Part shown: positions 53,244-62,110 of the stretch, piece by piece
How positions within the stretch are numbered: position 1 is the first letter of the stretch
How the letters are laid out: each line of letters starts with the position of its first letter
NCBI RefSeq assembly: GCF_011801125.1
Contig: NZ_CP046171.1
Span: 1,984,001-2,048,000, forward strand
Reading direction: 5' to 3'
DNA from: Nocardia brasiliensis
GTDB lineage: Bacteria; Actinomycetota; Actinomycetes; Mycobacteriales; Mycobacteriaceae
DNA: 64,000 nucleotides
Translations under genes and position numbers: made by a program
The notes under the pieces: generated by a model
What the model was told of the DNA's origin: nothing
Seen by the model: the letters and a program-made list of their open reading frames with translations, nothing else
Databases searched by the model: none

Positions 53244-54408
53244 AACCAACCAGGCGGTGTGCGCGCAGGACGGAGCCGAGTCGCGGCGAGGCACGGGGCT
53301 GAGCGAATACCGCACGCTGCTGCGGGACTGGTGGCGCGACGGCGTCGACTATCGCTGGGTGGTGAACGCCCTCGAATCCCGTTCCGCGCTCGGGGTGGTG
53401 AAGGCCGCGATCGGCTTGTGCGGGCTGGCGACGCCGTTGATCAGCGTGCTCATCGTGACCTCGGCGGCGGGGCCGCAGCACCTGCTCGGCAGGCTGACGC
53501 TGTGGTGCATCACGGCGCTCTCGGTGGTGTGGGTCGCGCGCTGGTGGCTGCTGCCCTGGCCGAGCGTGCTGGAATCGCTGGCGCTCATCGCGGCGGGAGA
53601 CGTGTGCATCAGCGTGGTCTGTCTGCTGAGCCCCGGCTATGTCGTGCGCGCGGTCGGCATGCTGCTACTGCTCATCGTGGGCATCTACGTCAGCGCGTTC
53701 CACAGTCCGCAGCTGCTCGCCGCGCACACCGCGTGGTCATTGGCCTCGGCCGTGGTGCTGGCCGTGCCGCTGTTCGGGGTGGGTGACGCGGCCTCGGCGA
53801 CCATCATGATCCTCGGCATGGTCGCGGCGACGGTGGTGCCGCCGGGACTGCAGTTCTGCTATTGGGTGCTGCGCACCGACATGCTGTGCGATCCGTTGAC
53901 GACACTGCTGAGCAGGCGTGGTTTCGAGTATCACTCCTCGCTGGTGGTCGCGCGGCCCGGCCCGGTTCCGGTCTGCGTCCTGATGGCCGACCTGGATCGC
54001 TTCAAAGCGGTCAATGACACCTTCGGGCATCACGCCGGGGACAAGGTGCTGGTGAGCACCGCGCAACGGTTGCTGGACCACGCACCGGCGCAGAGCATCG
54101 TCTCGCGCCTCGGTGGCGAGGAGTTCGCGATCGTCGCGCGACTGTCCCTGCCCGACGCGCTCGACGCCGCCGAGCGGCTGCGTGCCGCGCTCGCCGCGCC
54201 GATGGGGTCGATCGCGGTGACCGCCAGCATCGGCCTGGCCATCGGCGACGCGGACGTGGTCGGCTTCCACCGCACCCGCAGGCTGGTGCAGGACCTGATC
54301 CGCTGCGCGGACAGCGCGATGTACCAGGCGAAGCAACGCGGTGGCAATACCGTCGTCGTCGAGAACATCGCCGCGCTCTACGGCGTCGACGCCCGCGACT
54401 CGGCGTGA
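53221..54408 (+). CDS. membrane GGDEF diguanylate cyclase
   Basis: A 395-residue protein. After a polar N-terminus it has about six transmembrane segments (roughly residues 58-215), then a GGDEF domain with DLDRFKAVNDTFGHHAGD and the active site RLGGEEFAIV, so cyclic-di-GMP synthesis is expected. The inhibitory RxxD site is not evident before GGEEF. There is no EAL domain. The chosen ATG comes from the MSERSER repeat; the frame is open further upstream but has no better signal. Confidence 0.87.
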   Translation: MSERSERTTNQAVCAQDGAESRRGTGLSEYRTLLRDWWRDGVDYRWVVNALESRSALGVVKAAIGLCGLATPLISVLIVTSAAGPQHLLGRLTLWCITALSVVWVARWWLLPWPSVLESLALIAAGDVCISVVCLLSPGYVVRAVGMLLLLIVGIYVSAFHSPQLLAAHTAWSLASAVVLAVPLFGVGDAASATIMILGMVAATVVPPGLQFCYWVLRTDMLCDPLTTLLSRRGFEYHSSLVVARPGPVPVCVLMADLDRFKAVNDTFGHHAGDKVLVSTAQRLLDHAPAQSIVSRLGGEEFAIVARLSLPDALDAAERLRAALAAPMGSIAVTASIGLAIGDADVVGFHRTRRLVQDLIRCADSAMYQAKQRGGNTVVVENIAALYGVDARDSA

Positions 54409-54520
54409 CGAACACCGTTCGGACGGTGGTGGTTTCGGTAGTGCACCCAATCAGCCGAGTGCGGACCGGTGGCGGTGCCGCTGCCGCATACTCGATCGTA
54501 ACCACAGGGAGGGCCGAACC

Positions 54521-55003
54521 ATGTCGAGCAACTATCAGCCGCCCGCGAGCTGGTCACCGCCGGGCGCGCAGTTCCAGAACCGAAGTGGCTTCGGGCGCAC
54601 ACTGATCGGGTCGGTGGTCGGACTGGTGGTGACGCCGATCGGGATCGGGCTGGCCGCGCACGGCGCGTTGGATACGCGGCAGTGGGTGCTGCTCGGCACC
54701 GCCGCCGACCGGTGGGGGTCGAACTTCCAGATCATCGGCGGCGCGGTGTTGCTGTTCCTGGTCGCGGCACTGGCCGCGTACTCGCCGGCCGGGACGATGG
54801 TCGCCGGTCTGGTGTGGGGGCTGGTGCCCGGCCTGCTGCACATCCTGTTCCCGGAGGACACCTATCGGCAGATCGAGAACCTGCCGGAGCTGTCCGACGA
54901 TTTCCATCTCGCGCTGCACAACTGGGTGCTCAACGGGTTCGCGCTGATCACCGGCCTGTTCCTGATCGGCGCCGGTATCGCGGCCACCTTGCGGCGCAGG
55001 TAG
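54521..55003 (+). CDS. small membrane protein, unknown
   Basis: A 160-residue protein with a Pro/Gln-rich N-terminus and four hydrophobic segments (about residues 27-48, 65-84, 88-108 and 134-155). I do not recognise the family. The ATG follows AGGGAGG. It converges on rtcB across a perfect hairpin. Confidence 0.75.
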   Translation: MSSNYQPPASWSPPGAQFQNRSGFGRTLIGSVVGLVVTPIGIGLAAHGALDTRQWVLLGTAADRWGSNFQIIGGAVLLFLVAALAAYSPAGTMVAGLVWGLVPGLLHILFPEDTYRQIENLPELSDDFHLALHNWVLNGFALITGLFLIGAGIAATLRRR

Positions 55004-55005
55004 TT

Positions 55006-55041
55006 CCGGACCGCGCGCACCGTGCGGTGCGCGCGGTCCGG
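55006..55041. terminator. bidirectional hairpin
   Basis: Perfect 16-bp GC-rich arms (55006-55021 and 55026-55041) with loop GTGC separate the membrane-protein gene from convergent rtcB. There is no T-run. Confidence 0.75.
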
Positions 55042-55063
55042 TCTCACCGTGCGCGGGCCGAGT

Positions 55064-56287
55064 TCAGCCCTTGACGCACAGCACCTGTCGCAGCGTCGCG
55101 ACGACGTCGACGAGATCGCGCTGGGCGGCGATCACCTCGTCGATGTCCTTGTAGGCGGCCGGGATCTCGTCCACCACACCGGCGTCCTTGCGGGACTCGA
55201 CGCCCTCGGTCTGGGCGACCAGGTCGTCGACGGTGAACTGCTTCTTCGCCGCCGTGCGGCTCATCCGCCGTCCCGCGCCGTGCGAGGCCGACTGGAACGA
55301 GGCTGGGTTTCCCTTGCCGCGCACCACATACGAGCGCGTGCCCATCGAACCCGGGATCAGCGCGAGGTCGCCTGCACCGGCCCGGACCGCGCCCTTGCGG
55401 GTCACCAGCATCGGAATGCCGTCGATGAGCTCCTCCGCCACGTAGTTGTGATGGCAGGAGATCGGCTGTTCGAAACGCACTTCGCGCCCGGCGAATTCGT
55501 CGCGCACCGCCCGGCAGGCCAGGGCGAGCATCACCGCGCGGTTGCGCGCGGCGTATTCCTGGGCCCAGGTCAGGTCGCGCCGGTAAGCCGCCATTTCCGG
55601 TGTGCCGGAAAGGAAGACCGCTAGATCTCGATCGGGTAGGTCGACGTTGTGCGGCAGGGCGCGCGCCGTGGCCATGTGCCGCTCGGCGAGTTCCTTGCCG
55701 ATGTTTCGGCTGCCCGAATGCAGCAGGATCCACACCGCGTCGTCCTGGTCCAGGCAGACCTCGATGAAGTGATTGCCGCCGCCCAGCGTGCCCATCTGCT
55801 TGTGCGCCTTGGCCTCTCGCGTGCGCACCCCGGCGTCCAGGGACGTGAACGAGCCCCAGAAGCGGTCCCAGCCTGCCCGCAGGGTCGCGGTACTCGCGCC
55901 CAGCGCGGCGACCTCGGCACCGAGCTCGGTCACATCCACCGCGTGGTCGTGCGCCGTGAAGCCGACCGGCACCGCCGCCTCGATCCGCGACCGCAGCGAG
56001 CGCAGGTCGTCGGGGAGATCCGCGGCGGTGAGGTCGGTCTTGACGCTCTCCATGCCGCAGCCGATGTCCACCCCGACCGCGGCGGGGGACACCGCGTCCT
56101 TCATCGCGATCACCGAACCGACCGTCGCGCCTTTGCCGAGGTGCACGTCCGGCATCACGCGGACGCCGTGGACCCAGCGCAGCGCGGCGATATTCCGCAG
56201 CTGTCGCAGCGCCGCCTGTTCGACGGTGTGCTCCTCGGCCCACATCAGCGTCTGCGCCCTGGTACCGCGCAGCTCGACGGGAAACAT
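55064..56287 (-). CDS. rtcB: RNA-splicing ligase RtcB
   Basis: A 407-residue RtcB that joins 2',3'-cyclic phosphate or 3'-phosphate RNA ends to 5'-OH ends with GTP and Mn. The metal and guanylylation residues are in VGVDIGCGMES (Cys), GGGNHFIEV, LLHSGSRNIG, and SCHHNYVAEE with the later SHGAGRRMSR holding the guanylylated His. The ATG follows GAGAGG. The archease and Rtr partners often found with it are not adjacent. The nearby upstream amidohydrolase is on the same strand after 65 nt but appears unrelated. Confidence 0.95.
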   Translation of the reverse strand: MFPVELRGTRAQTLMWAEEHTVEQAALRQLRNIAALRWVHGVRVMPDVHLGKGATVGSVIAMKDAVSPAAVGVDIGCGMESVKTDLTAADLPDDLRSLRSRIEAAVPVGFTAHDHAVDVTELGAEVAALGASTATLRAGWDRFWGSFTSLDAGVRTREAKAHKQMGTLGGGNHFIEVCLDQDDAVWILLHSGSRNIGKELAERHMATARALPHNVDLPDRDLAVFLSGTPEMAAYRRDLTWAQEYAARNRAVMLALACRAVRDEFAGREVRFEQPISCHHNYVAEELIDGIPMLVTRKGAVRAGAGDLALIPGSMGTRSYVVRGKGNPASFQSASHGAGRRMSRTAAKKQFTVDDLVAQTEGVESRKDAGVVDEIPAAYKDIDEVIAAQRDLVDVVATLRQVLCVKG

Positions 56288-56352
56288 CGGTTCGATCCTC
56301 TCGTTGTCGTTACCGCTCAACGGTAAGGATCGTGCCTGGTCGGCGCACTCGA

Positions 56353-57435
56353 TTAAATCTTGGTCCGGCGTGCGGGGATGCTCGGATACACCGCCTCCGC
56401 GTTGCTGTGGGCGATGCCCGTGGCGAGGCGTTCGGCGTCGGTGACGGTGATCACGTCGTCGGAAATCCACTCGTCGAGCAGCCGGCCGAGACCGCGGCGC
56501 CACCACAGCGCGCCGAGATAGTGCAGTTCCGGCAGCCCGTAGCCGTCCGAGGAATAGCACAGCGATCGGAACGGCGCGAGCTCGAGCGTTTCGGCCAGCA
56601 CCGCCTGCGCGCGATGGCCCACATACCCGACGGTGAGCCCGACATCCATTCGGACATGGGCGAACGTGTGCGCCAGGTACGCGGCATTGCGGTGAAACGG
56701 CCAGCAGTGCAGCAGCATCACCGTGAGGCCGGTGCCCGCGGTCTTGCGGAGAAAGTCGGTGAGCAGCAACGGATCCGCGCGGTGCAGTCGCAGATCGGAG
56801 TCGCCGAAGCCGGTGTGGAACTGCAGCGGCAGACCGTATTCGGCGCCGATGCGCGCGCCGAGACCGACCAGCCAGCCGAGCAGGTCGGGGTCGGCCAGGC
56901 GGCGCTCGGGCAGCACCGCGCGCGGTGGCCGATCGCGCAGCGGAAAGTCCAGGCCACACCGATAGGCGACGATGGTCTTGAGTCCCACCGCGTCGCGTGC
57001 GCGCTCCCGCAGCCTCGACTCGATCTGCTCGAAGACCGTGCGCCCCGCGCCGACCTCGGCGATGACCTGCTGCGCGACCTGCTCGATGCGCACGATCTCG
57101 CGCACCTCGCCCTTGGCGAGCGCGCCGAAATCTGCTGTGCCGCCGCCATATCCGGTGTCGAGGAACCAGCTGGTCGTCCCGGTGGCGCCGAGCAGGCGGA
57201 TCGCGCTCTCGCGCCAGCCCAGCTCGGCCCGATGGGCCAGATAGGCGTCCGCGCCGACGTGTGGTGGCAGGTCGAGCGCGGGCGCGCACCAGCGGCGGAC
57301 GGCGAGCCCGATCGCGGAGTCGAAGGTGCCGGTCGGGCCCTCGCTGAGCAACCGCTCGAATCCGGGGCGATCCAGGTCATCCGGCACCACGCCGTGGCAG
57401 TGGTGGTCGGTCAGGGCGAGGCGGTCGGTCAGCAC
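56353..57435 (-). CDS. amidohydrolase, FluG N-terminal-like
   Basis: A 360-residue TIM-barrel amidohydrolase. The metal-binding DHHCH is at residues 10-14, QFHTGFGD and LLHCWPF give later histidines, and SSDGYGLPELHYLGAL carries the final aspartate. It is encoded immediately after a glutamine-synthetase-like gene, with one nucleotide between them. In fungal FluG and some bacterial proteins these two domains are fused, so the pair may act on one glutamyl-type or gamma-glutamylated compound. The GTG start is set by this junction. Confidence 0.85.
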   Translation of the reverse strand: MLTDRLALTDHHCHGVVPDDLDRPGFERLLSEGPTGTFDSAIGLAVRRWCAPALDLPPHVGADAYLAHRAELGWRESAIRLLGATGTTSWFLDTGYGGGTADFGALAKGEVREIVRIEQVAQQVIAEVGAGRTVFEQIESRLRERARDAVGLKTIVAYRCGLDFPLRDRPPRAVLPERRLADPDLLGWLVGLGARIGAEYGLPLQFHTGFGDSDLRLHRADPLLLTDFLRKTAGTGLTVMLLHCWPFHRNAAYLAHTFAHVRMDVGLTVGYVGHRAQAVLAETLELAPFRSLCYSSDGYGLPELHYLGALWWRRGLGRLLDEWISDDVITVTDAERLATGIAHSNAEAVYPSIPARRTKI

Positions 57436-57436
57436 G

Positions 57437-58804
57437 TCAGAACCGCCAACGGGTCAGTGCGACAAGCTCTTCCGGGCCGGTGTCGCGGTACCGCGCGGCT
57501 TCCGCGTTGCGCACGGTGAGCAGGGCGTCGTGCAGTTCGGGGCCCATGGCGTCGGCCAGAACCGCGGAGTCGGCCAGTCGATCGGCGGCTTCACCGGCGT
57601 TCATCGGCAGCCTGCGCACACCCGCGATCATCAGCCGCTCGGCGTCGAAATCCACCGGGTCGCCGGTGATTTCGGCGGGCAGCCGCAGCTCCTCCGCGAT
57701 GCCGGCCAGCCCGGCGGCGATGATCGAGCCGACGATGAGATACGGATTGCCGGTCGCATCGAAGCATTTGACCTCGGCGTTGGCGGCCGACTGCTCGGTG
57801 CCGCGCACCCCGGTGACGAAACGCAATGCCGCCTCCCTGGTTTCGCGTCCCCAGCACTGCCACGCCCCGGCCCAGCGCGAGGGCACCAGGCGCAGGAAGC
57901 TGGCCGGGTTGCCCGCGCCGACCGCCACCAGCGCGGGCAACTCGCGCAGCACCCCGGCGAGGAAGGCCTCGCCTGCCGGGCGCATACCGTAGGGGCCCTG
58001 GCCGGTGGCGAACAGCGGTCCTTCCGCGTCCTGTGCCGAAAAGTGCAGGTGCGCACCGGAACCGGCGCCTTCGGGATCGATGCAGGGAGCCAGTTGCGCG
58101 CGCCAGCCGTACTGCGTGCTCACCTGCCGGATGGTGTGCCGCACCAGGATCGCGTCGTCGGCGGCGCCCACCGGGTCGGCAGGCTGTACCGACAATTCCA
58201 GTTGGCCTGGTGCGTACTCGGGATGGCACTGGTCGACCAGAATGCCTTGCCGCTCCAGCACCGCCACCAGTTCGCGCGCGTAGTCCGCGACCTGGCCGAG
58301 CCGCACCATGCCGTAGGCGGGCCCGTGCACGGCCGGGGTGAACTCGGTGGTGTCCTGGCCGATGGACCATTCCGTCTCGAACGCCATGGACAGCCGCAGC
58401 CCCGCCTCGTGCGCCGCCGCGGCCTGTCTCGTGGCGAACCCGCGCTGACAAGCGACGAAGGGGGTGCCGTCCTGGGTGTATTTGTCGGCGGGCGCCCAGG
58501 CCCAGCCGGGCTGGCAGGACAGCTCGGTCAGCACGGACAGATCCGGGACCAGGCGCAGGTCACCGTCCGGGCCACCCAGATATTTGCCGACCGTCATCAG
58601 ATCATCGAATCCGAAGGTCTCGAAGCAGGGCGAAACGCCGATGCCGTACCGCGCGGCGTGGGCGAGCCTGCGCATCGGCACCGCCTTCACCCTGGTGATC
58701 CCGGCATTGTCGACGAAGGTGAGCGCGACCATATCGGCGTCCAACCTGCCGATCAGCGCCGCATGATCGTCATCGGACGGTATGCGCTCCGGCATGGTTG
58801 GCAT
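57437..58804 (-). CDS. glutamine synthetase-like ligase
   Basis: A 455-residue GS-family protein with a short beta-grasp N-terminus and the full catalytic domain. AFETEWSI holds a metal glutamate, PGQLELS the next, GSGAHLHFS the metal His, and the C-terminal NPYLIVGSIIAAGLAGI is typical. Differences from true GlnA, such as the lack of its adenylylation loop, point to a gamma-glutamyl-amine or related ligase. It leads the two-gene unit with the amidohydrolase. ATG 58804 lies 8 nt after a TATCGT box, favouring a leaderless start. Confidence 0.87.
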   Translation of the reverse strand: MPTMPERIPSDDDHAALIGRLDADMVALTFVDNAGITRVKAVPMRRLAHAARYGIGVSPCFETFGFDDLMTVGKYLGGPDGDLRLVPDLSVLTELSCQPGWAWAPADKYTQDGTPFVACQRGFATRQAAAAHEAGLRLSMAFETEWSIGQDTTEFTPAVHGPAYGMVRLGQVADYARELVAVLERQGILVDQCHPEYAPGQLELSVQPADPVGAADDAILVRHTIRQVSTQYGWRAQLAPCIDPEGAGSGAHLHFSAQDAEGPLFATGQGPYGMRPAGEAFLAGVLRELPALVAVGAGNPASFLRLVPSRWAGAWQCWGRETREAALRFVTGVRGTEQSAANAEVKCFDATGNPYLIVGSIIAAGLAGIAEELRLPAEITGDPVDFDAERLMIAGVRRLPMNAGEAADRLADSAVLADAMGPELHDALLTVRNAEAARYRDTGPEELVALTRWRF

Positions 58805-58916
58805 GAATGTCAACGATAGCCCGCGAGCCCCGCCCGGGGGAACAACTCCGCAGAGCCGATTCCGGTGCCGCCCAGGGGATTCGCGGGTGCGGCTGCGGTC
58901 GTCCGCTGCGGGGCCG

Positions 58917-59792
58917 CTACTGCGCGGCGAGCGCGCCGGTGATCTCCTCGGCGGTGGGGATGGCGGTGCTGGCGCCGAGCTTGGTGGTGGCCAGGGAGCC
59001 CGCGGTGACCGCCCAGGCGAGCGCCCATTCCGGACCGCGGTGCCAGGCGGCGGCGAGCGCGCCGGTGAACGTGTCGCCCGCGCCGGTGGTGTCGACGACC
59101 GTGACCCGTGGACTCGGCTTGCTGATCTCGCTGTTCGGCCCGCGATAGTGCGCGCCGTCGCCGCCGCGGGTGGTCACCACGTGCGCGACCGGATCGAGGG
59201 CGGCTCCGAGCTGTGCGGCCTCGCCCGAATTGACCACCGCCACATCGACGTTCGCCCACAGATCGGCGGGAAGCGGTTGTGCGGGTGAGGGGTTCAGCAG
59301 CACCGTCGTGCCGTTCGCCCGCGCGTGCGCCGCGGCCTTGGCGACGGTCTCGATCGGAATCTCCAACTGGCACAGGAGGATATCGGCATCGGCGATGACG
59401 GCGAGATCCGCCTCGGTCAGCTCGGTCAGCCGTGCGTTCGCCCCGCCGATCACAATGATGCTGTTCTCGCCGCCGCCGTCCACCACGATGGCGGCGACCC
59501 CGCTCGGCCCGGCCACGGTGCGCAGCCGATCCACGTTCACCGCCGCGTCCGTCAGCGCGCGGCGCAGCTCGGCGGCGAACACGTCGTCGCCTACCGCCCC
59601 GACGAACCGCACCGACCCGCCCGCGCGCCGCGCCGCGATCGCCTGGTTCGACCCCTTGCCGCCCGGCACCATCGCGAATCCGGTGCCGAGCACCGTCTCC
59701 CCGGGCGCGGGCCGCTGTCGCGTCGTCGCCACCAGGTCCATGTTGATACTGCCGAGCACCGCGATCGAGGCAACGTCCGTCTTTTCGGCCAT
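58917..59792 (-). CDS. rbsK: ribokinase (PfkB family)
   Basis: A 291-residue sugar kinase that makes ribose 5-phosphate. GSINMDLVA opens the protein, PGGKGSNQAIAARR is PfkB signature 1, and DTTGAGDTFTGALAAA is signature 2 with the catalytic Asp. The ATG lies 7 nt after TAACCT and probably has no leader. It is divergent from proA across 111 nt. M. tuberculosis has rbsK in the same neighbourhood, so it is likely part of the ancestral backbone. Confidence 0.92.
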   Translation of the reverse strand: MAEKTDVASIAVLGSINMDLVATTRQRPAPGETVLGTGFAMVPGGKGSNQAIAARRAGGSVRFVGAVGDDVFAAELRRALTDAAVNVDRLRTVAGPSGVAAIVVDGGGENSIIVIGGANARLTELTEADLAVIADADILLCQLEIPIETVAKAAAHARANGTTVLLNPSPAQPLPADLWANVDVAVVNSGEAAQLGAALDPVAHVVTTRGGDGAHYRGPNSEISKPSPRVTVVDTTGAGDTFTGALAAAWHRGPEWALAWAVTAGSLATTKLGASTAIPTAEEITGALAAQ

Positions 59793-59891
59793 GCCGTCGA
59801 GGTTAGTGCCGCACCGGCACCGCCGCCCCGACCGGTAACGGCTCCGGCGGCGGTCGCGACCAGCGGTGGGATTCGGCCTGGACCGGGTCAG

Positions 59892-59897
59892 TAGGCT
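59892..59897 (+). promoter_or_regulatory. -10 box of leaderless proA
   Basis: TAGGCT ends 6 nt before the proA ATG, and no ribosome site is present, so transcription should begin at the start codon. Confidence 0.55.
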
Positions 59898-59903
59898 GTA
59901 CCC

Positions 59904-61169
59904 ATGACGGTAGAAACGGCGTCCGAAGTGGATGTCCGCGAGGTGGTGCACGAGGCCGCGCGCAAGGCCAGGGTCGCGTCGCGGGTGCTGGCCCAGCTCA
60001 CCACGGCGCAGAAGAACGAGGCGCTGCACGCCGCCGCCGACGCGTTGCTCGCGGCGGCCGACACCGTGCTCGAGGCCAACGCCGAGGACCTGATGGCGGC
60101 GAAGTCCGCGGGTACCGAGGAGTCGCTGCTCGATCGGTTGCGGCTGACCAAGTCCCGCGTCGACGGCATCGCCTCCGGCCTGCGTCAGGTGGCCGGGCTG
60201 CCGGACCCGGTCGGCACCGTGGTGCGCGGCTCGGTGCTGCCCAACGGCCTGGAGGCCCGCCAGGTCCGGGTGCCGCTCGGCGTGGTCGGCATGGTCTACG
60301 AGGCCAGGCCGAATGTCACCGTCGACGCCTTCGGGCTCACCCTCAAGTCGGGCAACGCGGCCCTGCTGCGCGGCTCGTCCTCGGCGGCGCACTCCAATGC
60401 CGCGCTGGTCACCGTGCTGCGGGACGCGCTTGTCGCACAGGGACTTCCGGCCGATGCCGTGCAGCTGCTGCCCAGTGCGGACCGTTCCAGCGTCACCCAC
60501 CTGATCCAGGCCCGCGGCCTGGTCGACGTGGTCATCCCGCGCGGTGGCGCGGGCCTGATCAACGCGGTGGTCCGGGACGCGCGGGTGCCCACCATCGAGA
60601 CCGGCACCGGTAACTGCCACGTCTACGTGCACGCCGCCGCCGACCTGGAGATGGCCGAGCAGATCCTGCTCAACGCCAAGACCCGCCGCCCGAGCGTCTG
60701 CAACGCCGCCGAGACCGTCCTCATCGACGACGCCATCGCGACTACCGCGGTGCCGAAGCTGATCGAGGCACTGGAGCGGCACGGCGTCACGGTGCACGGC
60801 GATCTGCCCGGCCTGGTCCCCGCCGACGACAAGGACTGGGGCGAGGAGTACCTCACCCTCGATATCGCGCTCAAGGTGGTCGACGGCCTGGACGCGGCCA
60901 TCGACCACATCAACACCTGGGGTACCGGGCACACCGAAGCCATCGTCACCGGCGAGGTCGCCGCGGCGCGGGAGTTCACCAGCCGGGTCGACGCGGCGGC
61001 CGTGATGGTGAACGCGTCCACCGCGTTCACCGACGGCGAGCAGTTCGGCTTCGGCGCCGAGATCGGCATCTCCACCCAGAAGCTGCACGCCCGCGGCCCG
61101 ATGGCGCTACCGGAGCTGACCTCAACCAAGTGGATCGTGTGGGGCGACGGCCAGACTCGGCCCGTATAA
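59904..61169 (+). CDS. proA: gamma-glutamyl phosphate reductase
   Basis: A 421-residue aldehyde-dehydrogenase-fold enzyme that reduces glutamyl 5-phosphate to the semialdehyde, following ProB in proline synthesis. [15 protein letters not shown], the cofactor region [13 protein letters not shown], and the catalytic Cys in [13 protein letters not shown] are in place. The C-terminal TEAIVTG and [18 protein letters not shown] complete the family. It is followed after 52 nt by the moxR-like gene. Confidence 0.97.
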   Translation: MTVETASEVDVREVVHEAARKARVASRVLAQLTTAQKNEALHAAADALLAAADTVLEANAEDLMAAKSAGTEESLLDRLRLTKSRVDGIASGLRQVAGLPDPVGTVVRGSVLPNGLEARQVRVPLGVVGMVYEARPNVTVDAFGLTLKSGNAALLRGSSSAAHSNAALVTVLRDALVAQGLPADAVQLLPSADRSSVTHLIQARGLVDVVIPRGGAGLINAVVRDARVPTIETGTGNCHVYVHAAADLEMAEQILLNAKTRRPSVCNAAETVLIDDAIATTAVPKLIEALERHGVTVHGDLPGLVPADDKDWGEEYLTLDIALKVVDGLDAAIDHINTWGTGHTEAIVTGEVAAAREFTSRVDAAAVMVNASTAFTDGEQFGFGAEIGISTQKLHARGPMALPELTSTKWIVWGDGQTRPV

Positions 61170-61221
61170 GTAGAGGGGCGAGCGGTCCGCCTTCCGCTCG
61201 TCGCCGAAGGAAGGACTGCAC

Positions 61222-62106
61222 GTGGCCCCCAATCCCGAGTCGCCCCAGGAGCCGATTTTCACCTCGGTCGACGATGTGATCGATCGGCTCGCGAGCACGG
61301 GCTATCTCGCCGACAAGGCCACGGCCACCTCGGTGTTCCTGGCCGACCGGCTGGGCAAGCCGCTGCTCATCGAGGGCCCGGCCGGCGTCGGCAAGACCGA
61401 GCTGGCCCGCGCGGTCGCGCAGACCTCCGCCGCGGAACTGGTCCGCCTGCAGTGCTACGAGGGTGTCGACGAGGCCCGCGCGCTGTACGAGTGGAACCAC
61501 GCCAAGCAGATCCTGCGTATCCAGGCATCCAGCGAAAACGACTGGGAAGAAACCAAAGCCGACGTTTTCACCGAGGAGTTCCTGCTCTCGCGGCCGTTGC
61601 TCACCGCGATCCGCCGCAGCGATCCGACGGTGCTGCTGATCGACGAGACCGACAAGGCCGACGTCGAGATCGAGGGTCTGCTGCTGGAGGTGCTCAGCGA
61701 TTTCGCGGTGACCGTGCCGGAGCTGGGCACCATCACCGCGAGCCGCAAGCCGTTCGTGGTGCTCACCTCCAACGCCACCCGCGAGCTGTCCGAGGCGCTC
61801 AAGCGCCGCTGCTTGTACCTGCACCTGGACTTCCCGGACGAGGACCTGGAGCGTCGCATCCTGGCCAGCCGGGTGCCCGAGCTGTCCGCCGCCGTCGCCG
61901 CCCAGCTGGTGCGGATCGTGCACGTGCTGCGCGGCATGCAGCTCAAGAAGCTGCCCTCGGTGGCCGAGTCGATCGACTGGGGTCGCACGTTGCTCGCGCT
62001 CGGCCTGCACGATCTGGACGACACCACCGTGCGCGCCACGCTCGGCGTCGTGCTCAAGCATCAGAGCGATCACCAGCGCGCGCTGGCCGAGCTGAAGCTG
62101 GCCTGA
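61222..62106 (+). CDS. MoxR-family AAA+ ATPase
   Basis: A 294-residue AAA+ protein. Walker A is GPAGVGKTEL, Walker B is VLLIDETDKAD, sensor 1 is VLTSNATREL, and the sensor 2 region is in ALKRRCLYLHLDFPD. It pairs with the VWA gene 4 nt downstream; MoxR/VWA (CoxD/CoxE-like) pairs act as chaperones for metal-cofactor insertion or complex assembly. The order proA-moxR-VWA matches Rv2427c-Rv2425c. The client is unknown. The GTG start has AAGGAAGG upstream. Confidence 0.92.
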   Translation: MAPNPESPQEPIFTSVDDVIDRLASTGYLADKATATSVFLADRLGKPLLIEGPAGVGKTELARAVAQTSAAELVRLQCYEGVDEARALYEWNHAKQILRIQASSENDWEETKADVFTEEFLLSRPLLTAIRRSDPTVLLIDETDKADVEIEGLLLEVLSDFAVTVPELGTITASRKPFVVLTSNATRELSEALKRRCLYLHLDFPDEDLERRILASRVPELSAAVAAQLVRIVHVLRGMQLKKLPSVAESIDWGRTLLALGLHDLDDTTVRATLGVVLKHQSDHQRALAELKLA

Positions 62107-62110
62107 GCCG

